DNA of 64,000 nt from Anthoceros angustus. Taxonomy: Eukaryota > Streptophyta > Anthocerotopsida > Anthocerotales > Anthocerotaceae. The stretch spans positions 124,001-188,000 of the forward strand of contig VJWM01000253.1 in assembly GCA_010909165.1 (NCBI GenBank), in the 5' to 3' direction. Both the position numbers and the translations under genes were made by a program. Of the stretch, positions 22,402 to 33,367 are shown piece after piece. Position 1 is the first letter of the stretch. Every line of letters begins with the position of its first letter. The notes beneath the pieces were generated by a model. It saw nothing but the letters and a program-made list of their open reading frames with translations. It made no database searches and was not told where the DNA came from.

Positions 22402-23580
22402 TAATCATCAGCTATATTACTTCTGAAATTCAGGAAATTTTGAATAATCAAGATATACCCCTTCTAAAAACAAGTGGGTGATCTTACAACGATAGTGGTC
22501 ACATCTATACCAAAATAATGTGAAAAAGAACCTTCTCGAAGGGCACAAACGAAGAAAACAAATGAAGAATTTTATTGAAGCCCAAAATGGGACTTAGTAC
22601 TGTTAAGGTGTATCTGACTTGAAGCGTCAACTATGTATCCGGACCTACAGACACATGCATGGGAAGGTAAGGTTACTAGACCGTATTCTTGCCCGTGACA
22701 AGATTGTGCCAAATACTGACAGGGTCACCCTTCAGACTATCAGCATATGGCGAGTTGAAACTGAGCGATGAACTGGCTACAATGAACCCGATCAAGCAGG
22801 CATACGCATACATCAAGGGTGATAGGGTGAGGTCACTGCAAGAGGATCTGTCTACTGTAATTCACAGCACCACAGGTCCACTCAATAGATTACACACAAA
22901 TGGTTAGATGCCCTCAGTCCTTCGTGTCCTTCATACACCTTTCTGCACAAGAAATCAAGGTCACAGTGCAAGAGTTCAAGAGAGCGTGGCCTCAACGTCA
23001 GTAAGGGGAGAGATCCTCTTAAGAATGGGCACAAGGATCGGCACTCTTGTTACTTCCTCGAGCAGAAAATGGAATACAATTTTATAGGATGTCCAAGGCA
23101 TCTTTTCCTACGCTTTAACTACAGTGACAATCTTGTAAGTTGTGGCCACTCACGTTTTCCCATAGCCAGTCCCTATAGCTCCTGGATGCCCGCTCTCATG
23201 TCCACAGTACTCATGCTGGCTCTTTCTTGACAAAAGCACAATCTAATCTTCCTCCTAACAGTACTTACTTAACTTATGGAAAATGGAGACTTTCTAAAAA
23301 AGATGATAACTTATGAAAAATAGAGATTTAAAAAAAAAAAAGATGGGAAAACCCATCTACCCCGAGCCGATGAGAATAATCGATTAAAGGGCCAAGAGCC
23401 CTCTTGGCCCCGGGGGGCTAACCCCCCAGAATGTCGATCCCAAAACTACCAACTGCCCCAAGTATGTCGTGGTCAGAGATAAGGAAAGGGGTACGTATAA
23501 CCGGTGCTGTTGATGCCGCGTCTCCCACGCTCGTTGACAACTTACACCATAGTGTGCCTAAGGTCGAGTTCGCATGTGCC
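22402..23580. other. Intergenic; no recognised gene
   Basis: Holds the PPR 3' UTR and unrecognised sequence. A poly-A/T stretch is at about 23325-23345 and a CCCCGGGGGG palindrome near 23410. No gene call is supported. Confidence 0.5.
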
Positions 23581-23585
23581 CAGCT

Positions 23586-23864
23586 CCGGTTTCGGAAACA
23601 CCGTTTTTATCCTCCGGTTTTGGAAAAACCATTTTTGTCCTCCAGTTCCAGAAAAACCATTTTTGTCCTCCCGTTTTGGAAAACCCGTTTTTATTCTCCC
23701 ATTTCGGAAAAACCAATTTTGTCTTCCAGTTTCGGAAAAAGCGTTTTTGTCCTCCGCCTGTAAAAACCATTTTTGTCCTCCCGTTTTGGAAAACCCGTTT
23801 TTATTCTCCCATTTCGGAAAAACCAATTTTGTCTTCCAGTTTCGGAAAAAGCGTTTTTGTCCTA
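23586..23864. repeat. 28-bp minisatellite with 110-bp higher-order unit
   Basis: About ten units of the type TTTCGGAAAAACCATTTTTGT CCTCC recur every 28 bp (GGAAA anchors near 23594, 23622, 23650, 23678, 23706, 23734, then 23788, 23816, 23844). A stretch of about 95 bp at 23657-23752 is repeated at 23767-23862, offset 110 bp. Because 28 is not a multiple of three, all frames stay open. The ORFs 23431-23918 + and 23542-24003 - are therefore by-products. Confidence 0.92.
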
Positions 23865-24172
23865 ACCGATATGTTCGAATGTGTGTGTAAGAAAGACCAC
23901 GGGAACCTACTAATGTAGGTTGCCGATGACAAACTTGCACTTGAGCACAATCTCGTGCAATGGGACAGCTTGTGCCCTTGCTTGTATCCCTAGCCCCTAT
24001 CATTACGGATATTCATCGAGCACAATCTAATACCACTCGATTGCGTAGGACATACTGTGGACAAGGGAAGAACAATAGACTCCCCCTTAGGAAGGTAATA
24101 GGAGTGTTTTTTTGTTTTCTTTAGTGTTCGGTGTGAGGAATAAGGCAGTAAAAGGGGAAATAAGGACGAACG

Positions 24173-24760
24173 TACTGGATTACGACGGAGAAGAAGGATT
24201 GGATTACGACGGAGAAGAAGGACTGAAGGAAGGGCCCGTGTCGGACAACGTCAGGAACTCCGTAGTAGACTACGGGGAACTTCGGAGTAAAGACCGATGG
24301 AAGGAGTAACTGCGGAGTTGTCATGCCGTGTGATACTAATCTCTGCACTTGGGTTTAGTATTTGATTAGCATTAATTAATCTAATTACTTATCTTTAAGT
24401 AAGTAATTAATATTAATTAATCTAAGGTGCTTATGTTAATTAAGCATTGCTTATTGTTAATTAATCTAAGGTGCTTATGTTAATTAAGTATCGATTAGTG
24501 TTAATTAAACGTGGTTAGCAATAGCTAAGTGGATAAGCTCAAGTAATATGCTTTGGCATATTCCTTGCATATTATAATGTATTCTTAGGATACAATAGCT
24601 AAGTGGATAAGCTCAAGTAATATGCTTGGCACATTCCTTGCATATTATAGTGTATTCTTAGGATATTTTCAGCATATGCTGATGCCAATAGGATATCTTA
24701 GGAATATGCCAATGCCAAGGGCTAGTATATATAGACCCTTCCATTGAGGACAGCTCGATC
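24173..24760. repeat. Tandem repeats and TATA region upstream of the first PKK ORF
   Basis: A 24-bp unit (GGATTACGACGGAGAAGAA) is doubled at about 24178-24222. TTAATTAATCTAAGGTGCTT is doubled at about 24414-24480. A block of about 74 bp starting CAATAGCTAAGTGGATAAGC is doubled at about 24519-24665. CTAGTATATATAGACCC at about 24722 looks like a TATA box. Together this looks like the U3 end of an LTR whose borders I cannot define. Confidence 0.6.
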
Positions 24761-25291
24761 ATAGCTTGTCCTCTAGATGCAATGCAAGGGTGTTGTGAGG
24801 AGGCCAAAGCTATGACCCGAGAGCGTGTGTGAGGAATTTGCGTGTTGTTCTCGTGGGAGAGTGTTTCTCGCCACGATGCCGCTACTCCCTCTTGTTGTTA
24901 TTGGTTGCACCTATATATCCGCCAGACATTTGTTTGCGTGGTTGTTGGTCAAGAAGTGCTTATATGAATTGCGCTTACTAGGCGTGCAGGGAGTGGAGCG
25001 TAATAGGCAAGCAGGACACATGGACGGTGCCGAATGGAAGACTGACATGCAGCGGACCATGACCGCAGAGTTGCCGTTATAGGTGTGTAACCACGACCCA
25101 GGACATGCGCCAAGAAGTGCGAGCGTGAAGTTGCGTGACACGATGCGTAACTCGGCGCCACCGCAGCAAAAGACGTCTTCCCGCGCATCAATTACACCAT
25201 ACGCCCCGTTGCTAAGAGAAGGCTATCTACCACCGACTTCCGAAGCTCGCAAGGGCCACACCCCGCTCTTTGGTGCTTTCTCTTCCGAGGT

Positions 25292-25648
25292 TTGAGCGCA
25301 ACGCCCGGTGACCCTCGACTCCTTCCGGCGCGTCGATCTCTCCGAAGTTCAAGAGCATCGCAGCCCTCCATACCTCAGCAGCAGAACGAGCGGCGAGCAG
25401 ACATGGGACCAAAGAAGATGGCAGAAGTCTGGACGCCCTGGCGCCTGGTGGAGAAGAACATCATAATGCGGCGCTACCCCGATTTCGGCCCATGGCTTGC
25501 CGAAGCGGAGGAGCTTGTGCAAGAGTGGCACCTAGATATCTTCCAGGCAGTGTGGACCTTCGACAGCGTGGCGCTGGTCAAGGAGTACACCCGGAAGATG
25601 ATGGCGGTGGCAAGCAAGGCTGTTCGTTCCAAGAGTTTGAGGAAGGAC
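25292..25648 (+). pseudogene. PKK ORF copy A, 5' part (repeat-encoded)
   Basis: Open frame with MGPKKMAEVWTPWRLVEKN, then AEELVQEWHLDIFQAVWTFD and ending VASKAVRSKSLRKD at the Copia insertion site. Homologous copies lie on the minus strand at 29430-29870 and about 31960-32400. Its 3' part continues, inverted, at 35954-35025. I call it the PKK ORF. It is part of a dispersed element, probably a gag or additional ORF of an LTR retrotransposon, and not a host gene. The second half resembles the plant transposon-protein domains found in Tat-type elements, but this is only an impression. Confidence 0.6.
25644..25648. repeat. Target-site duplication AGGAC of the Copia element
   Basis: AGGAC immediately precedes the 5' LTR. 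The same five bases (GTCCT on + at 35950-35954) follow the 3' LTR on the minus strand, where the host PKK ORF resumes. Confidence 0.75.
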
Positions 25649-25844
25649 TAATGAAGTGACAGTCCAAGACCATAGCTGAACCGTCACCAACACCTCTACA
25701 TCCGAGAGGCATCAACCATACACACCAACTGACGCACCTGTTCGCATAGCACCCTGCACAGACACAAGAACCAGCATGAACACTCAACGTTGTAATCAAT
25801 TCTTAGACCGAATGAAAACATGAGTATATCTGAAACTTTTCCCA
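25649..25844 (+). repeat. Copia 5' LTR, 196 bp, non-canonical TA...CA ends
   Basis: Starts TAATGAAGTGACAGTCC and ends AACTTTTCCCA directly before the primer-binding site. The matching LTR is on the minus strand at 35955-36144 (TAATGAGTGAGG ... TTTTCCCA). Short LTRs of this size occur in some Copia lineages. Confidence 0.8.
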
Positions 25845-25858
25845 TGGTATCAGAGCCC
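25845..25858 (+). promoter_or_regulatory. Copia primer-binding site (initiator tRNA-Met)
   Basis: TGGTATCAGAGCCC adjoins the LTR with no gap. This is the standard plant Copia PBS, complementary to the 3' end of initiator methionine tRNA. Confidence 0.95.
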
Positions 25859-25932
25859 AGTAATCATGCACCGTGATGGAAAGCTTTGTTGTGCGACACT
25901 GGCGTGCTTGAAACCCCTGGTGGCTGGAAGCC

Positions 25933-26265
25933 ATGGGTCGAAATAGGGGAAGCCGCATGCCCAAGGCACTGCCATATGGGGAATACAGTCTCCCCGCTCC
26001 CCAATCTCCCGTAGAGGCTACAATCTACAACCACCGAAGATGTCAGTGCTACATCCCACTGAGAGCATCAAATATCACAACAATAAACCTGCTACAAAAG
26101 CTCCATCAGATTGAAAACAAGCTTCACACCGAGACTCGTCTGCTCCGTGACCTCATGGGTGCTGTATACAAGGAACTGAACGAACTAAGATGCGAACTGA
26201 ACGCTTCGCAAGCCAAACCAATTAATTCCTCACCATCCCGCAAGAACCCTATAAGATCACGCTGA
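25933..26265 (+). CDS. Short leader ORF of the Copia element
   Basis: 110 codons from ATG between the PBS and gag. The second half (INLLQKLHQIENKLHTETRL and following) has heptad-like leucines and charges consistent with a coiled coil. Copia elements normally have no ORF here, so it may be spurious or an acquired extra ORF. No homology is recognised. Confidence 0.35.
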   Translation: MGRNRGSRMPKALPYGEYSLPAPQSPVEATIYNHRRCQCYIPLRASNITTINLLQKLHQIENKLHTETRLLRDLMGAVYKELNELRCELNASQAKPINSSPSRKNPIRSR

Positions 26266-26308
26266 AGCCCAAGACTTGCGTGAAATCTCGACACCATGTT
26301 AGGAGCCG

Positions 26309-28795
26309 GTGGAGGAACTGCTCAACCCAACCCTACATACCACAATAAAGGAAAGAGACAGATTCACTGGCACTGATTACGATGCTTGGTCTACCAGGAT
26401 GAGAGGGCACCTTGAAGATCCCGATCTGTGGACAATAATTGATGGATCGCTCCCGTTCCCTACCTCCGCAGGTCCAGACCTTGATCATTGGAATAAATCC
26501 GACAGGAAAGCCAGAAACCTTCTAATCGCAGGACTGGATAAGGACATGGTGCACCACACCTTTGGTGCACCCACATCACACACTATCTGGGAGCGCTTCT
26601 GCCAGATGTATGAAGCAACCGACCCGCAGCACGTTGCTACAGCGACAAGGAACTTTCACCTCCTTAAATATAAGGATGGTGATAGCAGCCACAGACGTCT
26701 GAGCACCTTCCGAACCCTAAGAGCAAGGGCTTCCTGTGGCACAACCCTCACGGAGCCTGAGGCGGCCATAGCCCTCCTCATGACCCTACCACAAAGCTGG
26801 CATACTTTCACAGCCACACAGAACGGCCTAATCAAGCAATCACAACAAGCAAAGAAATTAAATCTTGGAGACGAGATGACCCTCTCAGAGGTCATAACGG
26901 CCGTCATTGAGGAGGACTCTGCCATGGGATCCTCTAGAAGCGCAAGCGCTGCCCCGGGACATGCCTTGTTCATCTCGAGGCGCAATGGGCAAAGACATAC
27001 AAGAAGCAGAAACTGGCAAAGCAAGAAGGGAGGAGAAAGCTCGTCTTCTCCAGGCTCTGCTAATCCCCGTCGAAAGGGGAGCTGCAACTGGTGCAAAAAA
27101 TTAGGGCACTATGAGCGAGAGTGCCGAAGCAAACAAGCAGGCGAACCAAGAAGGCCCGGTCCCCAAAGCGCTCACGTTGTACAGAAAGCACCGACAATCC
27201 TCATCACTACTCTGTCACTTGGCAACGATAGCTGCTCCTCATGGTATCTAGATAGCGGTGCCTCTGCTCACATCTGTAAGGATCGTAGCTGCTTCTACAC
27301 CTACATACCACTGCATGAGGGAGGGCTGATCTATGTTGTAGACAACAGGACCGTAAATGTGCTTGGCACGGGCACAGTCACACTAACATGCAAGACCGGT
27401 GGCACCATAACTTTGACAGACGTGCTTCATGTACCCAAGGTAGGAAAGAACCTTGTTTCAGTTAGCAGTCTGACAGATGTTAAGCAACACGAGGTACACT
27501 TCAAGGCCCAGAAGTGTGAGATCTCCCTGTATGACAAGCCTCTTGCGGTTATCTGCTGCGGAGAGAAAGAGGATCAACTCTACACTCTCAAAGCAACTGC
27601 AACCCTCGGATCAGCCCAATTGGCTCGGACCTCAAACAAAGCTGAAGTAACGAAGCTATGGCACCTGCGCTTGGGCCACCCCAATCTGAAGCGTATGAAG
27701 GAGATGCAGGCAGGCCAACTATATGCAGAACCTCTTCCTGAGTTTAGTGACTCCCTCTTCTGTGAAGCCTGCCTGCTAGGTAAATGCAAGGAAACACCAT
27801 ACCCTCATACTTCCACTCACCGTGCCACTGAGCTACTTGAGCTGGTGCACATCGATCTTTGTGGGCCTATGTCAACACATTCGTTTGGAGGAGCATCCTA
27901 CTTTATGCCTGTTGTTGATGATAAATCACGTATGGTTCATACTTACTTCCTCCGCCTCAAGAGTGAGGCCTTTGACAAGTTCAGGGAATTCCATGTAATG
28001 GTTGAACTTCAAACTGGTTGCAAGCTTAAGTGCGTACGCTCGGATGGAGGAGGCAAGTTTATGTCTGGTGAACTTAATTCCTATCTCTCTGACAGAGGAA
28101 TCACCCGACAAGTGACCATTCCCTATGCTCACGCACAAAATGGGGTCGCCGAGAATTGCAACCGACGTCTGCAGGAGATGGCTAGGGTCATGTTGGCTCA
28201 CTCCAATCTGTCTCGTGGCTACTGGGCTGAGGCAGTTTCTACTGCTACACACTTGGTGAATCGCTTGCCCACATCTGCACTAGCCGATACCACACCTTTT
28301 GCGCTTTGGAGTGGCACCAAGCCCTCCTTGTCCCACCTTCGTGTGTTTGGGTCAGAAAGCTACTCTTGGATTCCCAAGGAGAAGCGCCATGCTTATGATC
28401 CCAAGACTACTAAATTTGATCCCCGAGCACAGAATCTTGTATTTGTTGGATATATGGATGGAGTAAAAGGCTACAAGCTCATTCACCCACACTCACATCA
28501 GGTTACAATCTCTTGGAGTGTTTATGTACGTGAACACCTGGACCACCCTTCCAGTCTCCTAGGAGACAGCGGGAGTATCATAGGCTCCTACCCTGACCTT
28601 GATTCCCCCGATTGCAATGTGGAGGAGGAAATTGAGATAGAGATCAACCGGCACCAAGCCGCTCAACCGGGACTCCTGCCGGTAGCGCAGCCTCCCGTGC
28701 ACCAAACCCTTGCTCAAGCGGATCCATTGCTCTCTCAGGTCATCCATGCAGGAGGAGACCAAGATGCTCAAGCTCCAAATCCAGTTGCAGTGTAA
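26309..28795 (+). CDS. Ty1/Copia Gag-protease-integrase polyprotein, RT end lost
   Basis: 828 open codons. A UBN2-type Gag comes first (LWTIIDGSLPFPTS onward). A CCHC zinc knuckle CNWCKKLGHYEREC begins at residue 259. The protease active site is WYLDSGASAH (Asp 315). The integrase zinc region LWHLRLGHPN...CEACLLGKC comes next. The integrase catalytic triad is Asp 516, Asp 579 and Glu 615, with the exact 35-residue D-E spacing. The open frame begins at a GTG; the likely start ATG at 26296 (after ACACC) is in another frame and hits a stop, so one base has probably been gained or lost near 26330. Reading stops at 28795 in the integrase-RT linker. The intact core suggests a fairly recent insertion that is now dead. 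Confidence 0.93.
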   Translation: MEELLNPTLHTTIKERDRFTGTDYDAWSTRMRGHLEDPDLWTIIDGSLPFPTSAGPDLDHWNKSDRKARNLLIAGLDKDMVHHTFGAPTSHTIWERFCQMYEATDPQHVATATRNFHLLKYKDGDSSHRRLSTFRTLRARASCGTTLTEPEAAIALLMTLPQSWHTFTATQNGLIKQSQQAKKLNLGDEMTLSEVITAVIEEDSAMGSSRSASAAPGHALFISRRNGQRHTRSRNWQSKKGGESSSSPGSANPRRKGSCNWCKKLGHYERECRSKQAGEPRRPGPQSAHVVQKAPTILITTLSLGNDSCSSWYLDSGASAHICKDRSCFYTYIPLHEGGLIYVVDNRTVNVLGTGTVTLTCKTGGTITLTDVLHVPKVGKNLVSVSSLTDVKQHEVHFKAQKCEISLYDKPLAVICCGEKEDQLYTLKATATLGSAQLARTSNKAEVTKLWHLRLGHPNLKRMKEMQAGQLYAEPLPEFSDSLFCEACLLGKCKETPYPHTSTHRATELLELVHIDLCGPMSTHSFGGASYFMPVVDDKSRMVHTYFLRLKSEAFDKFREFHVMVELQTGCKLKCVRSDGGGKFMSGELNSYLSDRGITRQVTIPYAHAQNGVAENCNRRLQEMARVMLAHSNLSRGYWAEAVSTATHLVNRLPTSALADTTPFALWSGTKPSLSHLRVFGSESYSWIPKEKRHAYDPKTTKFDPRAQNLVFVGYMDGVKGYKLIHPHSHQVTISWSVYVREHLDHPSSLLGDSGSIIGSYPDLDSPDCNVEEEIEIEINRHQAAQPGLLPVAQPPVHQTLAQADPLLSQVIHAGGDQDAQAPNPVAV

Positions 28796-29430
28796 CCTCC
28801 ACCAACTGCAACCATCATTCCGTAGAGACGCCAATCTACCAGAGTTCGTAGGCGCCCCGCCTATCTGGATGCCTACCATGTCCCAGAGTTACCTCGAGCC
28901 CATCACTGCGTGTTGCCCCGATGCCTCGAATTGATAACACGCGGGAGACAAGATCGAGATTGATGCCCCGGATAATCTCGTGGCAAGAGCAATGCTTGAG
29001 ACTGCAAGCCTAGAAGAAGCTCTCAGATCACCTGATAAGGAAGGATGGATGCAGGCAATCCAAGAGGAATACGATTCTCTCATTGAATTAAAGACATGGG
29101 TGCTCACCCCACTCCCTCCCGGTCGCAAGGCAATTAAATGTAAGTGGACATTCAAACGTAAGCTGAAGTCCGACGGAACCACTGAAAGACTCAAAGCACG
29201 GCTCGTGATCAAGGGCTACAGTCAAAGGCCCGGCCTCGACTTTGGAGATAACACCTACGCACCTGTGATGGCCGCTCAATCTGTTAGATTCCTCCTGGCA
29301 ATTGCGGCTGAGCACGACCTTGATGTGCATCAACTCGACATTTCAACAGCCTTCCTCTATGCCACACTAAAGGAGGAAATTTATATGGAGCAACCACCAA
29401 TGTACGTGGATCCCAAGAGATCTACGATAA
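28796..29430 (+). pseudogene. Copia reverse transcriptase, N-terminal half, broken
   Basis: After the stop, the frame reopens at 28980 with LEEALRSPDKEGWMQAIQEE, KCKWTFKRKLKSDG and LDVHQLDISTAFLYATLKEE, all typical Copia RT fingers. It reads MEQPPMYVDPKR and then leaves Copia sequence at about 29430. The missing continuation (RLSKAM... then QAPDEFYVLIDG) is on the minus strand from about 37345 downward. Confidence 0.9.
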
Positions 29431-30442
29431 GTTCCGGCACCACCCCCCCCAATTTCTTCCACCGGCCGGTTGTAAACCGCCCGCAAGACCTCCACCGTCC
29501 ATCTCCTTGGGTCCTCCCTCAGACTCTTGGAGCGGACGGTTTTGTTGGCCACCGCCAACATCTCCGGCGATTTCTCACCAACGCCTGTGAACGCGTCCAT
29601 ACCGCCCGGAAGACGCCCGTGTGCGCCCCGCACTCACCTCCGCCTTCTCCAGCTAAGGTTCAAGTCGGGTAGCGCTTGGGACGATGTTCTTCACCCGACG
29701 CCAGAGTTCCGGGCCTTCCACGCTTTGGGTCCCATATTTGGCCGCCGGCTGCTGCCAGGCGTGATGGCCGACAATTCCCTTCTGCAGCTCCGCCATGAGC
29801 CACCACGAAAGAGGGTCGCTGAATTGCGCTTGCGCCCGGAAGAGATAGCGCCGTAGAGCAGTGGGTGCCCGAGCGATTATCGCGAAATCTAACTGAGAAG
29901 TCGGTCGAGAGAATGGCCTTCTCTGCCGCCAACGCTGGGAGTAAAGCGCGGAGGCGCCCTTCGCTGCCTGTAATCGCGAGAGTCCTGCATTGCCACTCTA
30001 GCCTTGCCGCCGCCACCAGCGGTCTCTTACTCCGCATGTACCGTGGGCGTGGTTACGTTACTGCCATCGACAACCCTATGGTCCCGGTCCACTGCATGCC
30101 TGTTTCCCCTCAAAGACCGCCCACAAGGCCCCTTGCCAAAACACGCCCCTGCTCCAAAGTTACTTTTCCCAGCATTTATCGCGACTTACTCGAGTGCACC
30201 GACTCACCCCTACCTACTCCGGAGTGTCAAGTAGTCTCCTGTGCTACTCCGAGTGCGTCCGAGCCACCGGCCTTATTTCTCCCTTTCGCTTATTTTCCCA
30301 CTTCCCACTAACAAAAACAAAAACTAGCTCATTACCTTCCTAAGGGGAGAGCCCATACCATAGCAGTCCCAACCTCCTCGCCCGCTTTGCGCCACCTTCT
30401 CCGCCTGCCTCTCGCTGGGGTGGGGGTGAAGGGGTCCGGGAG
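29430..30442 (-). pseudogene. PKK ORF copy B, 5' part (unit 1)
   Basis: On the minus strand it reads MAELQKGIVGHHAWQQPAAK, a frameshifted WRR.VKNIV block, VRSKSLREDPRRWTVEVL and YNRPVEEIGG, then stops at the inversion breakpoint. Its natural continuation starts at about 37345 on the plus strand. Several frameshifts. Confidence 0.65.
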
Positions 30443-30792
30443 TGTGGTGACCACATGGGTACTGCACTTTAAAAGGAGTGTTTTTTGTTTTGTGTTTAAG
30501 TTGTGAGAATCGTGGAGTTGGAATGTGAAGTAGGTTAGGAAATAAGAAAAGTCTACTAGAGCCTAGTAGGAGGAAGAGAGTCTAGTCCGATCCCGGATGT
30601 AACCTTGAGGGTTGGTCGTCAATGCTGCTAACGCGTTGCTAGGGCCGTTGCTAATGTGACTGCTATTATGACAACAACCGACTGGAGCTGCTATGGTAGC
30701 AACCAAGTCGGAGTTATTTTCCGATAAATTGGAAACCTATTTGGGCGAAATCACAGGAAATACCCGAACGGAAGTGGGGAACATGGAGGTAC
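30443..30792 (-). repeat. LTR-like repeat X, copy 1
   Basis: On the minus strand it contains TTATCGGAAAATAACTCCG, a series of ATAGCAAC/CTAGCAAC words, TCTTCCTCCTACTAGGCTCT and ends GGTCACCACA. Copies are at 33005-33367 (-) and about 55500-55822 (+). The minus-strand end adjoins the leader of a PKK or coiled-coil ORF each time, so it looks like the 3' end of an LTR. Confidence 0.6.
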
Positions 30793-33367
30793 TTGGCTCA
30801 CTCCAACTGCCTCTGTGGCTACTGGCCGAGGCGCTTACCGCTACACACTTGGTGAATCGCTTGCCCACATCTCGCACTCAGCCGATACCACACCTTTTGC
30901 GCTTTGGAGTGGCACCAAGCCCTCCTTGTCCCACCTTCGTGTGTTTGGGTCTGAAAGCTACTCTTGGATTCCCAAGGAGAAGCGCCATGCTTATGATCCC
31001 AAGACTACTAAATTTGATCCCCGATCACAGAATCTTGTATTTGTTGGATATATGGATGGAGTAAAAGGCTACAAGCTCATTCACCCACACTCACATCGTT
31101 ACAATCTCTTGGAGTGTTTATGTACGTGAACACTGACTACCCTTCCAGCCTCCTAGGAGACATGGAGTATCATAGGCTCCTACGACCTTGATTCCCCGAT
31201 TGCAATGTGGAGGAGGAAATTGAGATAGAGATCAACCGGCACCAAGTCCAACCGGACTCCCCGCGGTAGCGCAGCCTCCGTGCACCAAACCCTTGCTCAA
31301 GCGGATCCATTGCTCTCTCAAGTCATCCATGCAGGAGGAGACCAAGATGCTCAAGCTCCAAATCCAGTTGCAGTGTAACCTCCACCAACTGCAACCATCA
31401 TTCCGTAGAGACGCCAATCTACCAGAGTCTGTGAGGCTCATGTCCATGAGTCCCAAAGAATGTTACCCCTGTCTCATTGATAATTTGTTAGATTGATGCC
31501 CCGATAATCTCGGCAAGAGCAATGCTTGAGACAAGCCTAGAAGAAGCTCTCAGATCACCTGATAAGGAAGGATGGATGCAGGCAATCCAAGAGGAATACG
31601 ATTCTCTCATTGAATTAAAGACATGGGTGCTCACCCCACTCCCTCCCGGTCGCAAGGCAATTAAATGTAAGTGGACATTCAAACGTAAGGTGAAGTCCGA
31701 CGTAACCACTGAAAGACTCAAAGCACGGCTCGTGATCAAGCGGGCTACAGTCAAAGGCCCGGCCTCGACTTTGGAGATAACACTCACGCACTGTGATGGC
31801 GCTCAACTGCTTAGATTCCTCCGGCAATGGGCCGAAAGCACGACCTTGATGTGCATCAACTCGACATTTCAACAAATTTTCCTCTATGCCACACTAAAGG
31901 AGGAAATTTATATGGAGCAACCACCAATGCAATGGATCCCAAGAGATCTACGACATAAGTTCCGCACCACCCCCCAATTTCTTCCACCGGCGGTTGTAAA
32001 CCGCTCAAGAACCTCCACCGTCCATCTCCTTGGGTCCTCGACTCTTGAGCGGACGGTTTGCTGGCGCCAACATCTTCCGGCGATTCCCCCAACTGCCGAA
32101 CGTCCATACCGCCGAAGACGCCCGTGTGCCACCCCGCACTCACCTCCGCCTTCAGCGGCTAAGGTCAAGTCGGGTAGCGCTTGGTGACGATGTTCTTCTC
32201 CACCAGACGCCAGGGTTCCCAGTCTTCCGCTGCCTTCTTGGGTCCCATATTTGCGCGCCGGCTGGTCTGCTGTTGTGGCGTGATGGCCGACAATTCCCTT
32301 CCTGTGCTCCGCCGCGTCGAGCGCTCAGCTCACGAAAGAGGGTCGCTCGTAATTGCGCTTGTGCGCCGGAAGAGATAGCGCCGTAGCGAGCAGGTGCCCG
32401 AGCGCAGTGGCTGCGAAATCGCTGGAGAAGTCGGCCGAGAATGGCCTTCTCGCCGCAACGCCGGGAGTAATTGGAAGCTGGAGGGCGTCCTTTCGCTGCC
32501 TGAATCGCGAGAGTCTGCAGCATTGCCTTTAGCCACAGATTTAGCTCTTATCATTGGCGCATGTACCGGTGGTTACGTGCCCTTAACGGCCACTGACAAC
32601 CCTATGGTCCTGGTCCACTGCATGCCTGTTCCCCTCTCAGCACCGTCCACAAGGCCCCCTTGCCAAAACACGCTCCCCCGTTCCAAAGTTACTTTTCCCA
32701 GCGTACTTATCGCGACTTACTCCGGAGTGCAGTCCGGACTCACCCCGGCCTACTCTGGAGTGCAGTCCGTAGTCTCCCAGGCTACTCCGGAGTGCGGTCC
32801 GGAGCCACCCTGGCCTTATTTCTCCCTTTCCGCCTTATTTCCCACTCCCCACTAACAAAAAACAAAAAACTAGCTCATTACCTTCCTAAGGGGGAGAGCC
32901 CACAGTCCATAGCAGGTCCGTCAACCTCCCTGGCCCGTTTTGCGGCCAATTCCTTCTCCGCTCGTCTCCGCTTGGGGTCCGGTGGGGGTGAAGGGGTCCG
33001 GGAGTGTGGTGACCACATGGGTACTCAGACCCCCTCGAAAAGGAGTGTTTTTTTTGTTTTGTGTTTAAGTTGTGAGAATCGTGTGAGTTGGAATGTGAAG
33101 TAGGTTAGGAAATAAGAAAAGTCTACTAGAGCCTAGTAGGAGGAAGAGAGTCTAGTCCCGATCCCGGATGTAACCTTGAGGGTTGGTCGTCAATTTGACC
33201 GTTAACGCGTTGCTAGGGCTGTTGAACAGGACTGCTATGACAACAACCGACTGGAGCCTGCTATGGTAGCAACCAAGTCGGAGTTATTTTCCGATAAATT
33301 CGGAAACCTATTTGGGCGAAATCACAGGAAATACCCGAACGGGAAGTAATGGGGAACATGGAGGTAC
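30793..33367. repeat. Tandem duplication unit 2 (2.6 kb)
   Basis: Repeats unit 1, including the Copia integrase-C/RT fragment (30793-31960), the same Copia/PKK junction (about 31960), the reversed PKK ORF and repeat X. TTG is shared at the joint. Open frames 30815-31129 and 31522-32187 are Copia remnants with more frameshifts than unit 1. Confidence 0.92.
31960..33004 (-). pseudogene. PKK ORF copy B, 5' part (unit 2)
   Basis: Second copy of the reversed PKK ORF produced by the tandem duplication. Here the MGPKKAAEDWE block is preserved in place of the damaged version in unit 1, but other indels break the frame. Confidence 0.65.

Larger units (their letters stand above)
28193..30792. repeat. 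Tandem duplication unit 1 (2.6 kb)
   Basis: Runs from TTGGCTCACTCC in the Copia integrase, across the inversion breakpoint at 29430, to GGAACATGGAGGTAC. Unit 2 follows directly. Copies agree over long stretches and differ largely by short indels. Confidence 0.92.

Noticed and set aside
23431-24003. Repetitive Phe/Lys-rich ORFs on both strands
   Set aside because: They arise from the 28-bp minisatellite, which keeps all frames open.
25292-25651. Calling the PKK ORF a host gene
   Set aside because: It occurs in several rearranged copies between LTR-like repeats and was itself the target of a Copia insertion.
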